Below, piece after piece: positions 37,134 to 45,432 of a stretch of 64,000 nucleotides of DNA. Under the pieces are notes generated by a model. The model was not told the DNA's origin. It saw only the letters and a program-made list of their open reading frames with translations, and did no database searches. This DNA is from Cellulomonas chengniuliangii (GTDB taxonomy: Bacteria; Actinomycetota; Actinomycetes; Actinomycetales; Cellulomonadaceae): the NCBI RefSeq assembly GCF_024508335.1, contig NZ_CP101988.1, positions 1,550,001-1,614,000 on the forward strand. Reading direction: 5' to 3'. How positions within the stretch are numbered: position 1 is the stretch's first letter; every line of letters begins with the position of its first letter. Made by a program: the position numbers and the translations under genes.

Positions 37134-38048
37134 CTACGCGCGGGCCGACGTTCGGTGCTGGCGGGGCGTGACGCCGTATGCGCGGAGGAACTGCCGGTTG
37201 AAGTTCGACAGGTTGCTGTACCCGACGGCTCCCGCGATCGCGCCGACCGTGTCGTCGGTCCGCTCGAGCAGCCGGCACGCCTGGGTGAGGCGCAGCTGAC
37301 GGACCATGTCGGTGAACGTCTGACCGCTGCCCGCCTTGAAGTAGCGAGAGAAGGCGGAGTCGCTCATCGCAGCCTGCCGCGCGGCCTCGTGCAGGCTCGC
37401 TCCGGTGGTGAGGTTGTCGAGGATGTAGTCGATCGCGCGGCTGATGAGCTCCGAGTCGGCTCCTCCCAGTGCTGGCAGCCAGCCACGCACGACGGGCTTC
37501 TGCTCGCCCGCCGGGCCTGCGGCGAGGACGCGGAGCACGTCGAGAACGCGCACGAGGCGCTCCATCCCGGGATCGGCGTCGCGGACCGCGAGGAGGGCGG
37601 TGGCTCCGCGCGCTGCCGTGTCGCCCTGGAACTCGATGCCGTGCGCGGATCGGCTGAGCAGCGAGTCGAGGGTCCGCAGCTCGGGCATGGCGGTCTGGCA
37701 GCCCCGGATCCACGCGTCGCTGAAGTGCAGCACGGCGTGCGTGTCCTCCAACACCTCGTTCTCGCCGTGGTCGGCGATCCAGTGGTGCGGCAAGTTGGGG
37801 CCGACGAGCACGAGCTGCCCGGGGTTGTAGGCGTCGACGACGTCCCCGAGGACGTACCGACCGCTCGATCGCAGGATGAGGTGGAGCTCGTACTCGGGGT
37901 GGAAGTGCCAGCCGGCGAACGGGTGCGGGTCCTCGTGGACGTAGAAGCGGAACGACGAGACGGGGTCGCCAGCGATCACCTCGCGCACGGCCCTGCGGCG
38001 CAGCGTTCCCACGGCGCGTGACTCCAGGGTGGTCGCGATGCTGTTCAT
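37134..38048 (-). CDS. AraC-family transcriptional regulator
   Basis: A 304-aa regulator with an N-terminal cupin sensor (VHEDPHPFAGWHFHPEYELHLI near residue 42, His-rich) and two C-terminal helix-turn-helix motifs (LHEAARQAAMSDSAFSRYFK and VGAIAGAVGYSNLSNFNRQF) in the usual AraC order. The ATG at 38048 has GGAG 9 bases upstream; an ATG at 38069 is an alternative. It is divergent from the zinc alcohol dehydrogenase gene, so it probably activates that gene, the second module, or the large operon, in response to a sugar. Confidence 0.9.
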   Translation of the reverse strand: MNSIATTLESRAVGTLRRRAVREVIAGDPVSSFRFYVHEDPHPFAGWHFHPEYELHLILRSSGRYVLGDVVDAYNPGQLVLVGPNLPHHWIADHGENEVLEDTHAVLHFSDAWIRGCQTAMPELRTLDSLLSRSAHGIEFQGDTAARGATALLAVRDADPGMERLVRVLDVLRVLAAGPAGEQKPVVRGWLPALGGADSELISRAIDYILDNLTTGASLHEAARQAAMSDSAFSRYFKAGSGQTFTDMVRQLRLTQACRLLERTDDTVGAIAGAVGYSNLSNFNRQFLRAYGVTPRQHRTSARA

Positions 38049-38228
38049 GGTGCAATTCTCCACCACCATTCCTCCCTCTCCTCGCGGCGACTGGCCGCGA
38101 GAGCGCAAGAGAGCATCGGAATCGAGCATCGTGGAGCGATGTGCCTCAGGGCCCAGAAGGCCACGATGTGAGGACAGGGCCTTCTCTTCGGGGGCGCGTC
38201 ACAGCGAGAACAGGTTGGGTGAGCGGGT

Positions 38229-39275
38229 ATGAGCGCGACGATGCGCCAGGTGCTGGTCGCACGGTTGGACGAGGTCACGGTGATCGACGCCCCGATCCCG
38301 GAGCCGGGCCCGGGCGAGGTGCGGATGGCGGTCGCGCTCGCGGGCATCTGCGGCTCCGACACCCACGCGGTTGTGGGGCACCACCCGCTGCTGGGACCGC
38401 CGTACCTGCCGGGCCACGAGCTCGTCGGGAGGATCGAGAAGGCCGGCGCCGGCGCCGATGCCTCACTCGTCGGCGCGCGCGCGGTGGTCAAGCCCAACGT
38501 CGACTGCGGGGAGTGCGTCAACTGTCGCGCCGGGCGCAGCAACGCCTGCCAGGAGCTCCAGTGGATCGGCTGCGACCCCTCGGGCGCGCTGCCCGGCGGG
38601 ATGGCCCAGTACGTGGTCGTCCCGGAGCGCAACGTCTTCCCGGTGCCGGACGAGGTCTCTGACGTGGACGCCGTGCTCGTCGAGTGCCTCGCGACGCCCG
38701 TCCACGCGGCGCGCATCGCGGGCGACCTCACCGGCGCGAAGGTCGTCGTGATCGGCGCAGGGACCATCGGGCTCTTCTCCGTCATCGCGGCGCGTCGTGC
38801 CGGCGCCGGTGTGATCGTCGTCTCGGACCCCGTGCCCGCCAAGCGCGAGCGCGCGCTGGGCCTCGGCGCGGACGCGGCCGTCGACGCGGCGGAGCCAGAC
38901 TTCACCGCAGCGGTGCATCAGGCGCTCGGCGGTCCGGCGGACGTCGTCTTCGACTGCGTCGGCATCGAGGCGTCGATCCGTCAGGCGGTCGGGGCGCTGC
39001 GCCGCGCGGGCACGCTGCTCATCGTCGGCGTGCCGCCCCGGGACGGCGTCGTGCCGCTGCCGCTGTTCCAGGACTGGGAGCTCCGAATCCAGGGCTGCGC
39101 CAACTACACCCCGGAGGACATCGAGGCCGCGATCGCCATCGCCGTGGACGGCGGCCTGCCGGGCGACGACATCGTCAGCGCCACCTACTCGGTCGAGGAC
39201 GCGGTGTCGGCCTTCGCGGCCGCGGCCCTCGGGACCGCCGGCAAGGTCGTGATCGCGCCCGGCCCCGCGGCCTGA
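38229..39275 (+). CDS. Zinc-dependent alcohol dehydrogenase (sorbitol / threonine dehydrogenase type)
   Basis: A 348-aa medium-chain dehydrogenase. Catalytic zinc ligands are Cys in LAGICGSDTHAVVG, His in LPGHELVGRIE, and the structural-zinc Cys group is NVDCGECVNCRAGRSNAC. The NAD-binding motif is VVIGAGTIGLFSVIAARRAG near residue 175. Polyol or sugar oxidation is likely from the family and the context, but the substrate is not determined. It ends at a double hairpin shared with the convergent second module. Confidence 0.9.
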   Translation: MSATMRQVLVARLDEVTVIDAPIPEPGPGEVRMAVALAGICGSDTHAVVGHHPLLGPPYLPGHELVGRIEKAGAGADASLVGARAVVKPNVDCGECVNCRAGRSNACQELQWIGCDPSGALPGGMAQYVVVPERNVFPVPDEVSDVDAVLVECLATPVHAARIAGDLTGAKVVVIGAGTIGLFSVIAARRAGAGVIVVSDPVPAKRERALGLGADAAVDAAEPDFTAAVHQALGGPADVVFDCVGIEASIRQAVGALRRAGTLLIVGVPPRDGVVPLPLFQDWELRIQGCANYTPEDIEAAIAIAVDGGLPGDDIVSATYSVEDAVSAFAAAALGTAGKVVIAPGPAA

Positions 39276-39283
39276 CAAGGACC

Positions 39284-39357
39284 GCCCCGCGGCGCCAGCC
39301 CCCGATGGCGCCGCGGGGCACACGCAACGGGGCCGTCTCGACGAGACGGCCCCGTTG
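39284..39357. terminator. Double hairpin terminator between convergent genes
   Basis: Two adjacent hairpins: 14-bp stem 39284-39297 with 39306-39319, and a perfect inverted repeat 39325-39340 with 39342-39357 that folds with a 3-base loop. They separate the alcohol dehydrogenase (plus) from the small-subunit gene (minus). Confidence 0.82.
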
Positions 39358-39374
39358 TCGTGCGCGTCGCAGGG

Positions 39375-39701
39375 TCAGCCCTTGAGCTCCAGGCGCACCA
39401 GCACTGTCGCCGGCGCGTCCTGGGTGGCGCCCTCGATCAGCAGCCGGACCCACGTGCCGAACCGGGCCATCTCGACGTCGACCAGGTCACGGTCGGCCCG
39501 GAGCGTCACCTGGTCGCCGCGGTCGAGCCAGTCGATGCCGTCCGGCGAGACCTGCGGCTGGATGGTCAGCTCGGGGTGGGGCCCCTCGGCGCGGACGAAG
39601 AACAGCGCCTCGGACGCCCAGGCGGCCTCGTAGGGGTGGGTGCCGAACGCGGCAGTGAGGACTGCTCGGCGCTCGACGAGCGTGGTGGCAGAAGTCAGCA
39701 T
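39375..39701 (-). CDS. Conserved small protein of unknown function, small subunit of the duplicated module (copy 2)
   Basis: A 108-aa paralog of the protein at 34320-34643. Shared blocks are YEAAWASEALFFVRAEGPHP, VSPDGIDWLDR, FGTWVRLLI and VLVRLELKG. There is no signal peptide. GAGAGGAG lies 7 bases before the ATG. It is 13 bases behind copy 2 of the large protein, and the two make a two-gene operon that ends at the hairpins below 39357. The function is unknown. Confidence 0.78.
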   Translation of the reverse strand: MLTSATTLVERRAVLTAAFGTHPYEAAWASEALFFVRAEGPHPELTIQPQVSPDGIDWLDRGDQVTLRADRDLVDVEMARFGTWVRLLIEGATQDAPATVLVRLELKG

Positions 39702-39714
39702 CGTCCGTCTCCTC

Positions 39715-40656
39715 TCAGGCGTTGGGCTCGCGCCCCGTCGAATACACGACGGAGTCGAGATACAGGAAGACGCGACGATCGGTGTCGGTCTCGATGAAGA
39801 ACACAGGGTTGATGAGGCCGGTGATGCCGTCGTACGGCAGCGACGGCGTCGTCGGCAGGCCCCGCAGGTCGAACGTGCGGCCCATGCTCTGGAACTCGAC
39901 GTACTCCCGCGTCTCGAGGTCGACGAGCATCCGCATGTACAACCAGTTGAGCTTGTCGGGGCTCTCGTTGTAGACCAGCTTCTGGTCGCCGTCGGGGATC
40001 CACTGGAACCCGTCTGCCGAGCCGTCCGGGTAGCGCTCGCCGCACCAGATGGCGTCGATGCCGGGGGACTCCCAGCCCTCGGGGCTGCCGGTCCACTGCT
40101 CGCGGGTGATGTCCTCGGAGGTGTGGAAGTACTGCCACCGCTTGACCTTCGTCCCGTTGACCGAGTTCACGTAGCGGACGCCCGGCTGCCAGCGGCAGGT
40201 CTCGTCCTGCACGTCGAACCACATCCCGAACGCGCGGATGTCCTCCTCGCCGGTGCCCCAGCGGTCCTGCTCGGGCGTGTAGGAGTACCACGCCTCGAGC
40301 TGGAGGTACCGGTGGTCGTCGTCGAGCCGCGAGAGCCGCTTGATCACGGTGCTCATGCTCCCGTTGACCGGGGGCTGCTCGTACGGCCCAGCCTTCGGGC
40401 GGGTGGCGAGCTTGAGCGAGTAGTTGCCCTCCATCGACCCGTGCCCGGCTGCGAACCGCATCGGGGCGGCGCTGATCATCGACGGCCCCCAGGAGCCCAG
40501 ATCGAGCTGCGAGGGCTGGGACTGGAACCCTTCGCGGACGAAGTTCGGCGTCAGGTCGAGCCAGCCGTTGAAGCCGAGGTCGAAGTCGTCGTGGACCAGG
40601 ACCTTCTCCAGCGGCCTGAACTTCTCGAGGCCGCGTTCATGGACGATGAGCGCCAT
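39715..40656 (-). CDS. Conserved protein of unknown function, large subunit of the duplicated module (copy 2)
   Basis: A 313-aa paralog of the protein at 33355-34284, colinear over the whole length. It shares GFNGWLDLTPN, GSMEGNYSLKL, WYSYTPEQDRWGTGEEDIRA, PGVRYVNSVNG, NESPDKLNWLYMRM, and FFIETDTDRRVFLYLDSVVY. Start at 40656 (MALIVHERGLEKF) matches the N-terminus of copy 1 and has GGAGA 8 bases upstream; an in-frame ATG at 40671 is less likely. It is divergent from a LacI-family gene with a palindromic operator between them, so this copy is under separate control from copy 1. Confidence 0.8.
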   Translation of the reverse strand: MALIVHERGLEKFRPLEKVLVHDDFDLGFNGWLDLTPNFVREGFQSQPSQLDLGSWGPSMISAAPMRFAAGHGSMEGNYSLKLATRPKAGPYEQPPVNGSMSTVIKRLSRLDDDHRYLQLEAWYSYTPEQDRWGTGEEDIRAFGMWFDVQDETCRWQPGVRYVNSVNGTKVKRWQYFHTSEDITREQWTGSPEGWESPGIDAIWCGERYPDGSADGFQWIPDGDQKLVYNESPDKLNWLYMRMLVDLETREYVEFQSMGRTFDLRGLPTTPSLPYDGITGLINPVFFIETDTDRRVFLYLDSVVYSTGREPNA

Positions 40657-40679
40657 CGCTCGTGTCTCCATCCGTCTCG

Positions 40680-40693
40680 GTAAATGGATTTAC
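40680..40693. promoter_or_regulatory. Operator of the second LacI regulator
   Basis: GTAAATGGATTTAC is a perfect palindrome outside the central pair. It is strikingly AT-rich for this genome and lies just after the predicted start of the minus-strand module promoter, 24 bases before the large-subunit start codon. Confidence 0.6.
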
Positions 40694-40698
40694 TTGTC

Positions 40699-40728
40699 AA
40701 ACTACAGAGCGGCCGACAACAGTGTCAA
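40699..40728 (-). promoter_or_regulatory. Promoter of the second module
   Basis: On the minus strand TTGACA (complement of 40723-40728) and TAGTTT (complement of 40699-40704) are 18 bases apart, with transcription expected to start near 40692 inside the operator. Confidence 0.5.
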
Positions 40729-40763
40729 CTGCCGAGCCGTGGGCTCGGGGGAGCGGAGACGGC

Positions 40764-41825
40764 ATGGCATCGACGCAGGACAAGGGCGGGCTCGGCGAGG
40801 TGCGCCGTCCTGCCCGGATCCGGGACGTGGCGGCCCGCGCGGGGGTCTCGCCGGGTCTCGTGTCGCGCCTTCTGAACAACGACCCGACCCTCACCGTGCG
40901 GCCGGAGACGCGCGCGCAGGTGATGGACGCGGTCCGTGAGCTCGACTACGTGGCGAGCTCGGCGGCGGCATCGCTTCGGCGCAACCGGGCCGACGCGCTC
41001 GGGCTCGTGCTCGACCGCGTCACCAACCCCGTCTTCGCCGACGTCGTCCACGGCGCGGAGGAGGCGGCCACCGAGATCGGTTGCGGGCTGCTCATCCTCG
41101 ACGCCGAGGAGATCGCCCGCGACACGGCGTTCCTCACCGAGGTCGTCAAGTCACGCCGAGTGGACGGGCTCCTCCTCCAGGGCGGGTACGGCCCGGACGC
41201 CGGGCTCCTCGCCCGGTACTCGGCCGAGATCCCCAGCGTCATCGTCAACAGCCCGGGGAACGACGTCGCCTCCGGTGTGAGCCTTGAGGACGAGGCGGCG
41301 ACGAGGCTCGCCACCAGCCACCTGATCGAGCTCGGCCACCGGGACGTCGCCTTCGTCGCCGGCGCGCCGGGCGCCGCGTCCGACACCCGCCTGCGTGGGT
41401 TCAGGGCGGCGCTCCGGGACGCCGGGCTGGAGGCGCGACCGGACAGGATCCTCGGGGGCGGGTGGCAGGCGGAGGACGGCCTCCAGGCCGTCAGGGCGTC
41501 GGACCCGTCCACGAGCCCGGTGACCGCCTACGTCGCCGCGTCGTCGGTCGTCGCGCTCGGCGTCGTGTCCGCGCTCGCCGAGGCGCAGGTCCGGGTGCCC
41601 GAGGACGTGTCGGTCGTCGGGATCCACGACCCGTGGTTCGCCCCGTACCTGGCCCCGGCGCTGACCACCGTCGCACTGCCGCTCTTCGAGCTCGGGCGGC
41701 AGTCGGTGCTCCAGCTGATGGAGCACCTCCAGTCGGGGAAGCCCTCCGAGACCGTCATCACGGATCCTGCGCCGCGACTCGTCGTGCGCGGCTCGACGCG
41801 TCCTCCGCGGTCCTTCCGGGCGTGA
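40764..41825 (+). CDS. LacI-family transcriptional regulator (second)
   Basis: A 353-aa repressor. The helix-turn-helix is ARIRDVAARAGVSPGLVSRL near residue 18, with the hinge following EL DYVASSAAASLRRN, and the effector domain starts at ALGLVLDRVTNPVFADVV. The recognition helix (SPGLVSRLL) differs from that of the first LacI protein (GVKTVSRVL), in line with the different operator. The ATG at 40764 has GGGGGAG upstream. It most likely represses the divergent two-gene module and itself. Confidence 0.91.
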   Translation: MASTQDKGGLGEVRRPARIRDVAARAGVSPGLVSRLLNNDPTLTVRPETRAQVMDAVRELDYVASSAAASLRRNRADALGLVLDRVTNPVFADVVHGAEEAATEIGCGLLILDAEEIARDTAFLTEVVKSRRVDGLLLQGGYGPDAGLLARYSAEIPSVIVNSPGNDVASGVSLEDEAATRLATSHLIELGHRDVAFVAGAPGAASDTRLRGFRAALRDAGLEARPDRILGGGWQAEDGLQAVRASDPSTSPVTAYVAASSVVALGVVSALAEAQVRVPEDVSVVGIHDPWFAPYLAPALTTVALPLFELGRQSVLQLMEHLQSGKPSETVITDPAPRLVVRGSTRPPRSFRA

Positions 41826-41876
41826 TCGGCCGAGCCTTCCGGCTCGTCGACAGACGCGACCCGAGGCTCGCACGGG

Positions 41877-41906
41877 CGAGGCCCGGACCATCGGGTCCGG
41901 GCCTCG
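41877..41906. terminator. Terminator between the second LacI gene and the ene-reductase gene
   Basis: A perfect 13-bp stem (41877-41889 with 41894-41906) with a 4-base loop lies between two convergent genes. Confidence 0.8.
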
Positions 41907-41925
41907 GGGGCGTGACAGCGTCGCG

Positions 41926-43854
41926 TCAGACGGCCATGCCCGCCTGGAACCCGGTGTGCACGGCCTCCGCGACCTTCGCCGGCTGGACCGCGTCGCCGAC
42001 GACGTGCAGCTCCGCCACCGTGCCGGCCAGCGCGTCCGCCAGGGCCGTGTTCGCGCGCACCCCGAACGCGGTGATCACCGTGTCCGTCTCGATGCGCTCG
42101 TCACCGTCAGGCCCCTTGACCTGCACGGCGCCGGGCTCGACGGCCGTGACCACGTGCCCGGTGAGGAGGCGCACCCCGTGCTCGCCGAGCTGGCGCAGCA
42201 GCGCGACACGGTTGTGCATCACCATCGTGGGCGCGATCGCGTCGGCCATCTCGACCACGGTGACCTCGTGGCCGTCCTTCGCGAGCTCGAGCGCGGAGTC
42301 CACCCCGGACAGCCCGCCGCCGCACACCACCACGCGGGGGCCCACCAGGGCTCCGCGGTGGAACGCGAGGACGTCCACGACGCCGGGCGCGGTGATCCCG
42401 GGCACATCGGGCACGATCGGCGTCGATCCGCTGCCGACCACGACGGCGTCGGCGCCCAGCAGCTCGGGGGAGTCCGGCCCGACCTCGTGGTCGAGGTGGA
42501 CGCGCACCCCCAAGTCGGCGAGCTCGCCGCCCCACCAGTCGATCATCCGGTGCAGCTCGCGCTTGAAATCGGGTGTAGCGGCGGGCTCGAGCACACCGCC
42601 GATGGCGCCCGTGCGCTCGTACAGGTCGACGTCGTGCCCGCGCGACGCGGCGACCCGGGCGGCCTCGAGCCCGGCCGGCCCGGCACCCACGACCGCGACC
42701 CGACGGCGCGTCGGCGCCTGCAGCAGCACCCGGTCGGCCTCGTGCCCGGCCTGCGGGTTCACCGCGCACTCGAGGCCGCAGCCGCGCACCACGTTGCCGA
42801 TGCACATCTCGTTGCAGCGGATGCACGGCCGCACCGAGGCGGCGCGACCGGCGCGCACCTTCGCGGGCAGGTCGGGATCGGCGATGAGCATGCGGCCGAA
42901 GCCGATGAAGTCGGCGATCCCGTCCTGCAGCGCCCGCTCGCCCAGCTCGGGGGTGAGGTTCCCGCACACCGCGACCGGGATGTCGAGCGAGGGCTTCACG
43001 GCGGCCGCGTCGGGCAGGTACACGCCGTCGCCCATGTAGTAGGACGGGAACGACCAGTCGACCGCCTCGTACGAGCCGGAGTCCACCAGCAGCACGTCGA
43101 GCCCGGCCGCCTGCAGGATCAGCGCCATCTGCCGCGACTCGTCGGCCTCGCGGCCGCCGGGGAAGTGGTGTCTGACGGTGATGCGCATCGACAGGGGGAA
43201 GTCGGCGCCCGCCTCCTCGCGCACGATCCGCAGCATGTCCGTGGGGAACCGCATCCGGTTCTCCAGGCTGCCGCCGTACTCGTCGGTGCGGCGGTTCCAC
43301 GTCGAGGACATGAACTGGTCGGTGAGGTACCCGGTGTGCGCGTGCAGGTCGATCGCGTCGAAGCCGCAGTCGAGCGTGCGGCGCACAGCGGCGCGGAACT
43401 GCTCGAGGATCTCCCCGATCTGCTCCAGGCTCAGCTCGCGGCAACGCCGCGCGGGGTCCGCGAGGATCGTGTTGTCGGACGCCGAGTAGGCGGGCCCCCC
43501 GTCGGGCGCCACGGGCATGACGCGGCCGAGGCCCGGCGTGAGGTTGGCCGCGATCAACGCTCCGGCGGCGTGCACCTGGGCGACCGCGTCGCGGAGCGGG
43601 GCGACTTGATGGTCGGCCGAGATCGAGATGACCGAGGGGTTCGCGATCTCTGAGACGGTCTGCGTCTGGATGGACTCGGTGATGAGCAGGCCGACCCCAC
43701 CCCGGGCGCGCGCCATCCAGTAGGCCAGGCCCACATCGGAGATCGTCCCATCGGGGTGGGTGGTGTGCGTGCCCATCGGCGGCATGAACATGCGGTTCGG
43801 CAGCTCGAGAGAGCCCCAACGTGCCGGCTCGAGGAGCCGCGGGAAGTCAGACAT
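41926..43854 (-). CDS. NADH:flavin oxidoreductase / 2,4-dienoyl-CoA reductase-like enzyme
   Basis: A 642-aa multi-cofactor oxidoreductase. Domains in order: an old-yellow-enzyme TIM barrel with FMN (LLEPARWGSLELPNRMFMPP at the N-terminus, DLHAHTGYLTDQFMSSTWNR near residue 175), a 4Fe-4S Cys cluster (CIRCNEMCIGNVVRGC near 345), and FAD/NAD halves (VAVVGAGPAGLEAARVAASR near 388, VVVCGGGLSGVDSALELAKDG). Family members reduce enoyl-CoA, or demethylate or open small amines and aromatics. Start at 43854 (MSDFPRLL) has AAGG 8 bases upstream; an ATG at 43893 adds an unconserved head. Confidence 0.88.
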   Translation of the reverse strand: MSDFPRLLEPARWGSLELPNRMFMPPMGTHTTHPDGTISDVGLAYWMARARGGVGLLITESIQTQTVSEIANPSVISISADHQVAPLRDAVAQVHAAGALIAANLTPGLGRVMPVAPDGGPAYSASDNTILADPARRCRELSLEQIGEILEQFRAAVRRTLDCGFDAIDLHAHTGYLTDQFMSSTWNRRTDEYGGSLENRMRFPTDMLRIVREEAGADFPLSMRITVRHHFPGGREADESRQMALILQAAGLDVLLVDSGSYEAVDWSFPSYYMGDGVYLPDAAAVKPSLDIPVAVCGNLTPELGERALQDGIADFIGFGRMLIADPDLPAKVRAGRAASVRPCIRCNEMCIGNVVRGCGLECAVNPQAGHEADRVLLQAPTRRRVAVVGAGPAGLEAARVAASRGHDVDLYERTGAIGGVLEPAATPDFKRELHRMIDWWGGELADLGVRVHLDHEVGPDSPELLGADAVVVGSGSTPIVPDVPGITAPGVVDVLAFHRGALVGPRVVVCGGGLSGVDSALELAKDGHEVTVVEMADAIAPTMVMHNRVALLRQLGEHGVRLLTGHVVTAVEPGAVQVKGPDGDERIETDTVITAFGVRANTALADALAGTVAELHVVGDAVQPAKVAEAVHTGFQAGMAV

Positions 43855-44244
43855 CGTGTGCGCCTTCGCGGACGGGGATGTGATGCCGCTCATCGTGCTC
43901 GGCGAACGCCCAGGCCAGGCCGGACCTTCGTCCGTGCAGGCCGCCTGCGGCGCTCCGCACGCTCGTCTCGGCACGCTCGACGGGCGGCCCCCTCGCAGCC
44001 GATGACGTGCCCCCGCTCGAGGGCGCCGTCCGCGCCGAGGGTGATCGCGACCCGAGCGTGGTCCGCGAGCACGGCGCCGACGGCCGCCGGGTCGCCGTCC
44101 TCGAGACCGGCGAAGACGGCTCAGGGCGCAGCCAGGGAGCGGCGCTCCCACGATGACCGGTCCGCGGCGCCCCTGGAAGCCCGTCGGCGACGGCGGGCCG
44201 AGGACCCTCGCGGAGGTCGATGGCCACGATCAGCGCGAGCGCAG
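43855..44244. other. Intergenic stretch with no convincing gene
   Basis: 390 bases without a supported gene. On the minus strand a short frame (about 43980-44120) reads VFAGLEDGDPAAVGAVLADHARVAI and GADGALERGHVIG, which resembles the SnoaL-like tail found in some sigma factors and NTF2-fold proteins, but it is preceded by an in-frame stop and leads nowhere. It may be a gene remnant. No clear promoter is seen. Confidence 0.4.
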
Positions 44245-44841
44245 TCACCGGGCGCTGCCGGGGCCTCGCCCGACCTGGTAGCGCAGGTGCAGCACGTCGC
44301 CCCACCGCTCGGACTCCAGGAGGCGCAGCGGGACCGGAGGGCCGGGTGGCACGAGGCGCCTCCCGCTGCGCAGCAGGAGCGGCGCCACGAACAGGTCCAG
44401 CTCGTCGAGCTGCCCGGCGGCGATCAGGGCGTGCACCAGGCTGACCGAGCCCCACACCAGGCAGCGGCCGCCGGGGCCGCCACGACGCGCCCGGACGTGC
44501 TCGACAGCGTCTGGGGCCACCGCGGCGCTCGCGAAGCCGCCCCATGGCGCGGTGGTCAGAGAGCGGGACGCGACGGTCTTGGGCACGGAGTTCACCCGGG
44601 GCGCGATCGCGTCCCGTGCCTCAGGCCAGTACCCCGCGAACGACTCGTACGTCGTCCTGCCGAGGAGCACCTCGTCGACGGTGTCGAGCAGGCGGTCGTT
44701 CCACCGCTGGCTGGCGTCGTCCGCCTCGGCGCTCACCGCCGCGAAGACGTCCGCCTCGCCACCGGCTCCCGCGGCGAGCCCGTCGAGCGAGACCCACTCC
44801 TGGGCGATCACCCGGAAGGGTGCTCCGCGGTCTGTGTCCAT
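44245..44841 (-). CDS. Dihydrofolate reductase family protein (RibD C-terminal-like)
   Basis: A 198-aa NADPH-dependent reductase of the DHFR fold. It has the family start VIAQEWVSLDGLAAG, the LLGRTTYESFAGYWPE motif near residue 59, a KTVASRSLTT strand, and VWGSVSLVHALIAAGQLDELDLFVAP near 128-153, which contains the glycine-rich nucleotide site (here GS rather than GG). Proteins like this are common in actinobacteria and their substrate is usually unknown. GGAGGAGG precedes the ATG. Confidence 0.85.
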   Translation of the reverse strand: MDTDRGAPFRVIAQEWVSLDGLAAGAGGEADVFAAVSAEADDASQRWNDRLLDTVDEVLLGRTTYESFAGYWPEARDAIAPRVNSVPKTVASRSLTTAPWGGFASAAVAPDAVEHVRARRGGPGGRCLVWGSVSLVHALIAAGQLDELDLFVAPLLLRSGRRLVPPGPPVPLRLLESERWGDVLHLRYQVGRGPGSAR

Positions 44842-44879
44842 CAGGGCCTCCTCCGGGAGGACCGGCGAGGGAGCGGGGC

Positions 44880-45288
44880 GCCCCCGGCCTGTGTGGCGGG
44901 CGACCTAGGGCGATGTGGTCGACGCGCCGGTCGATCTGCCTCACGGCCTCCACCGGGGTGTCGTGGTCCGCGCCGAGCAGCGACGCGAGGACCTGTGTCT
45001 GCGCCAGGTGGTCGCCGGCCCGCTCGGGCTCCCACTCGGTGGCCGCCACGAGCACGTCGAAGGACTGCTGGCCGCCGTCGCGGGTCCGAGCCTGGAGGGC
45101 CACCGGCGCCACCTGTCCGTGCCGGGCTGGGAGGGTGTGGCCCAGCACTCCTGGAGGCCGAGCACGTCGGGCTGCGCCTCCTCCAGCACCGCCAGGATCG
45201 CCCGCTCCCGAGCCCGCCAGTCAGGCTCGAACCGCCACAGGACATTCCAGGTCATGAGGCGCGTGCGTCGGGCCTCAGGGTGGCGCAC
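44880..45288 (-). pseudogene. Decayed endonuclease/exonuclease/phosphatase-family gene
   Basis: From a GTG at 45288 with GAGGAGG upstream the frame reads TRLMTWNVLWRFEPDW and ILAVLEEAQPDVLGLQECWA, the N-terminus of the EEP hydrolase fold. Shortly after, homology jumps to the next frame (VLVAATEWEPERAGDHLAQTQ) and then, with most of the central catalytic region missing, to the C-terminal-like RQIDRRVDHIALGRP. A frameshift near 45150 and an internal deletion of perhaps 80 codons make it non-functional. The DHFR-family gene follows on the same strand. Confidence 0.65.
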
Positions 45289-45432
45289 CGTCGCCTCCTC
45301 ACCGGTCGAGAGCCGCCGCCTCGCGGCGGGAACCATCGTGGCGCGGTTCCGGCGCCTGCGCCACAGCGTGCGCGACGCAGGCGCCACGACCGCCACGCCG
45401 ACGCCCGGACCGCCAACGCCGACGTCCGACCG

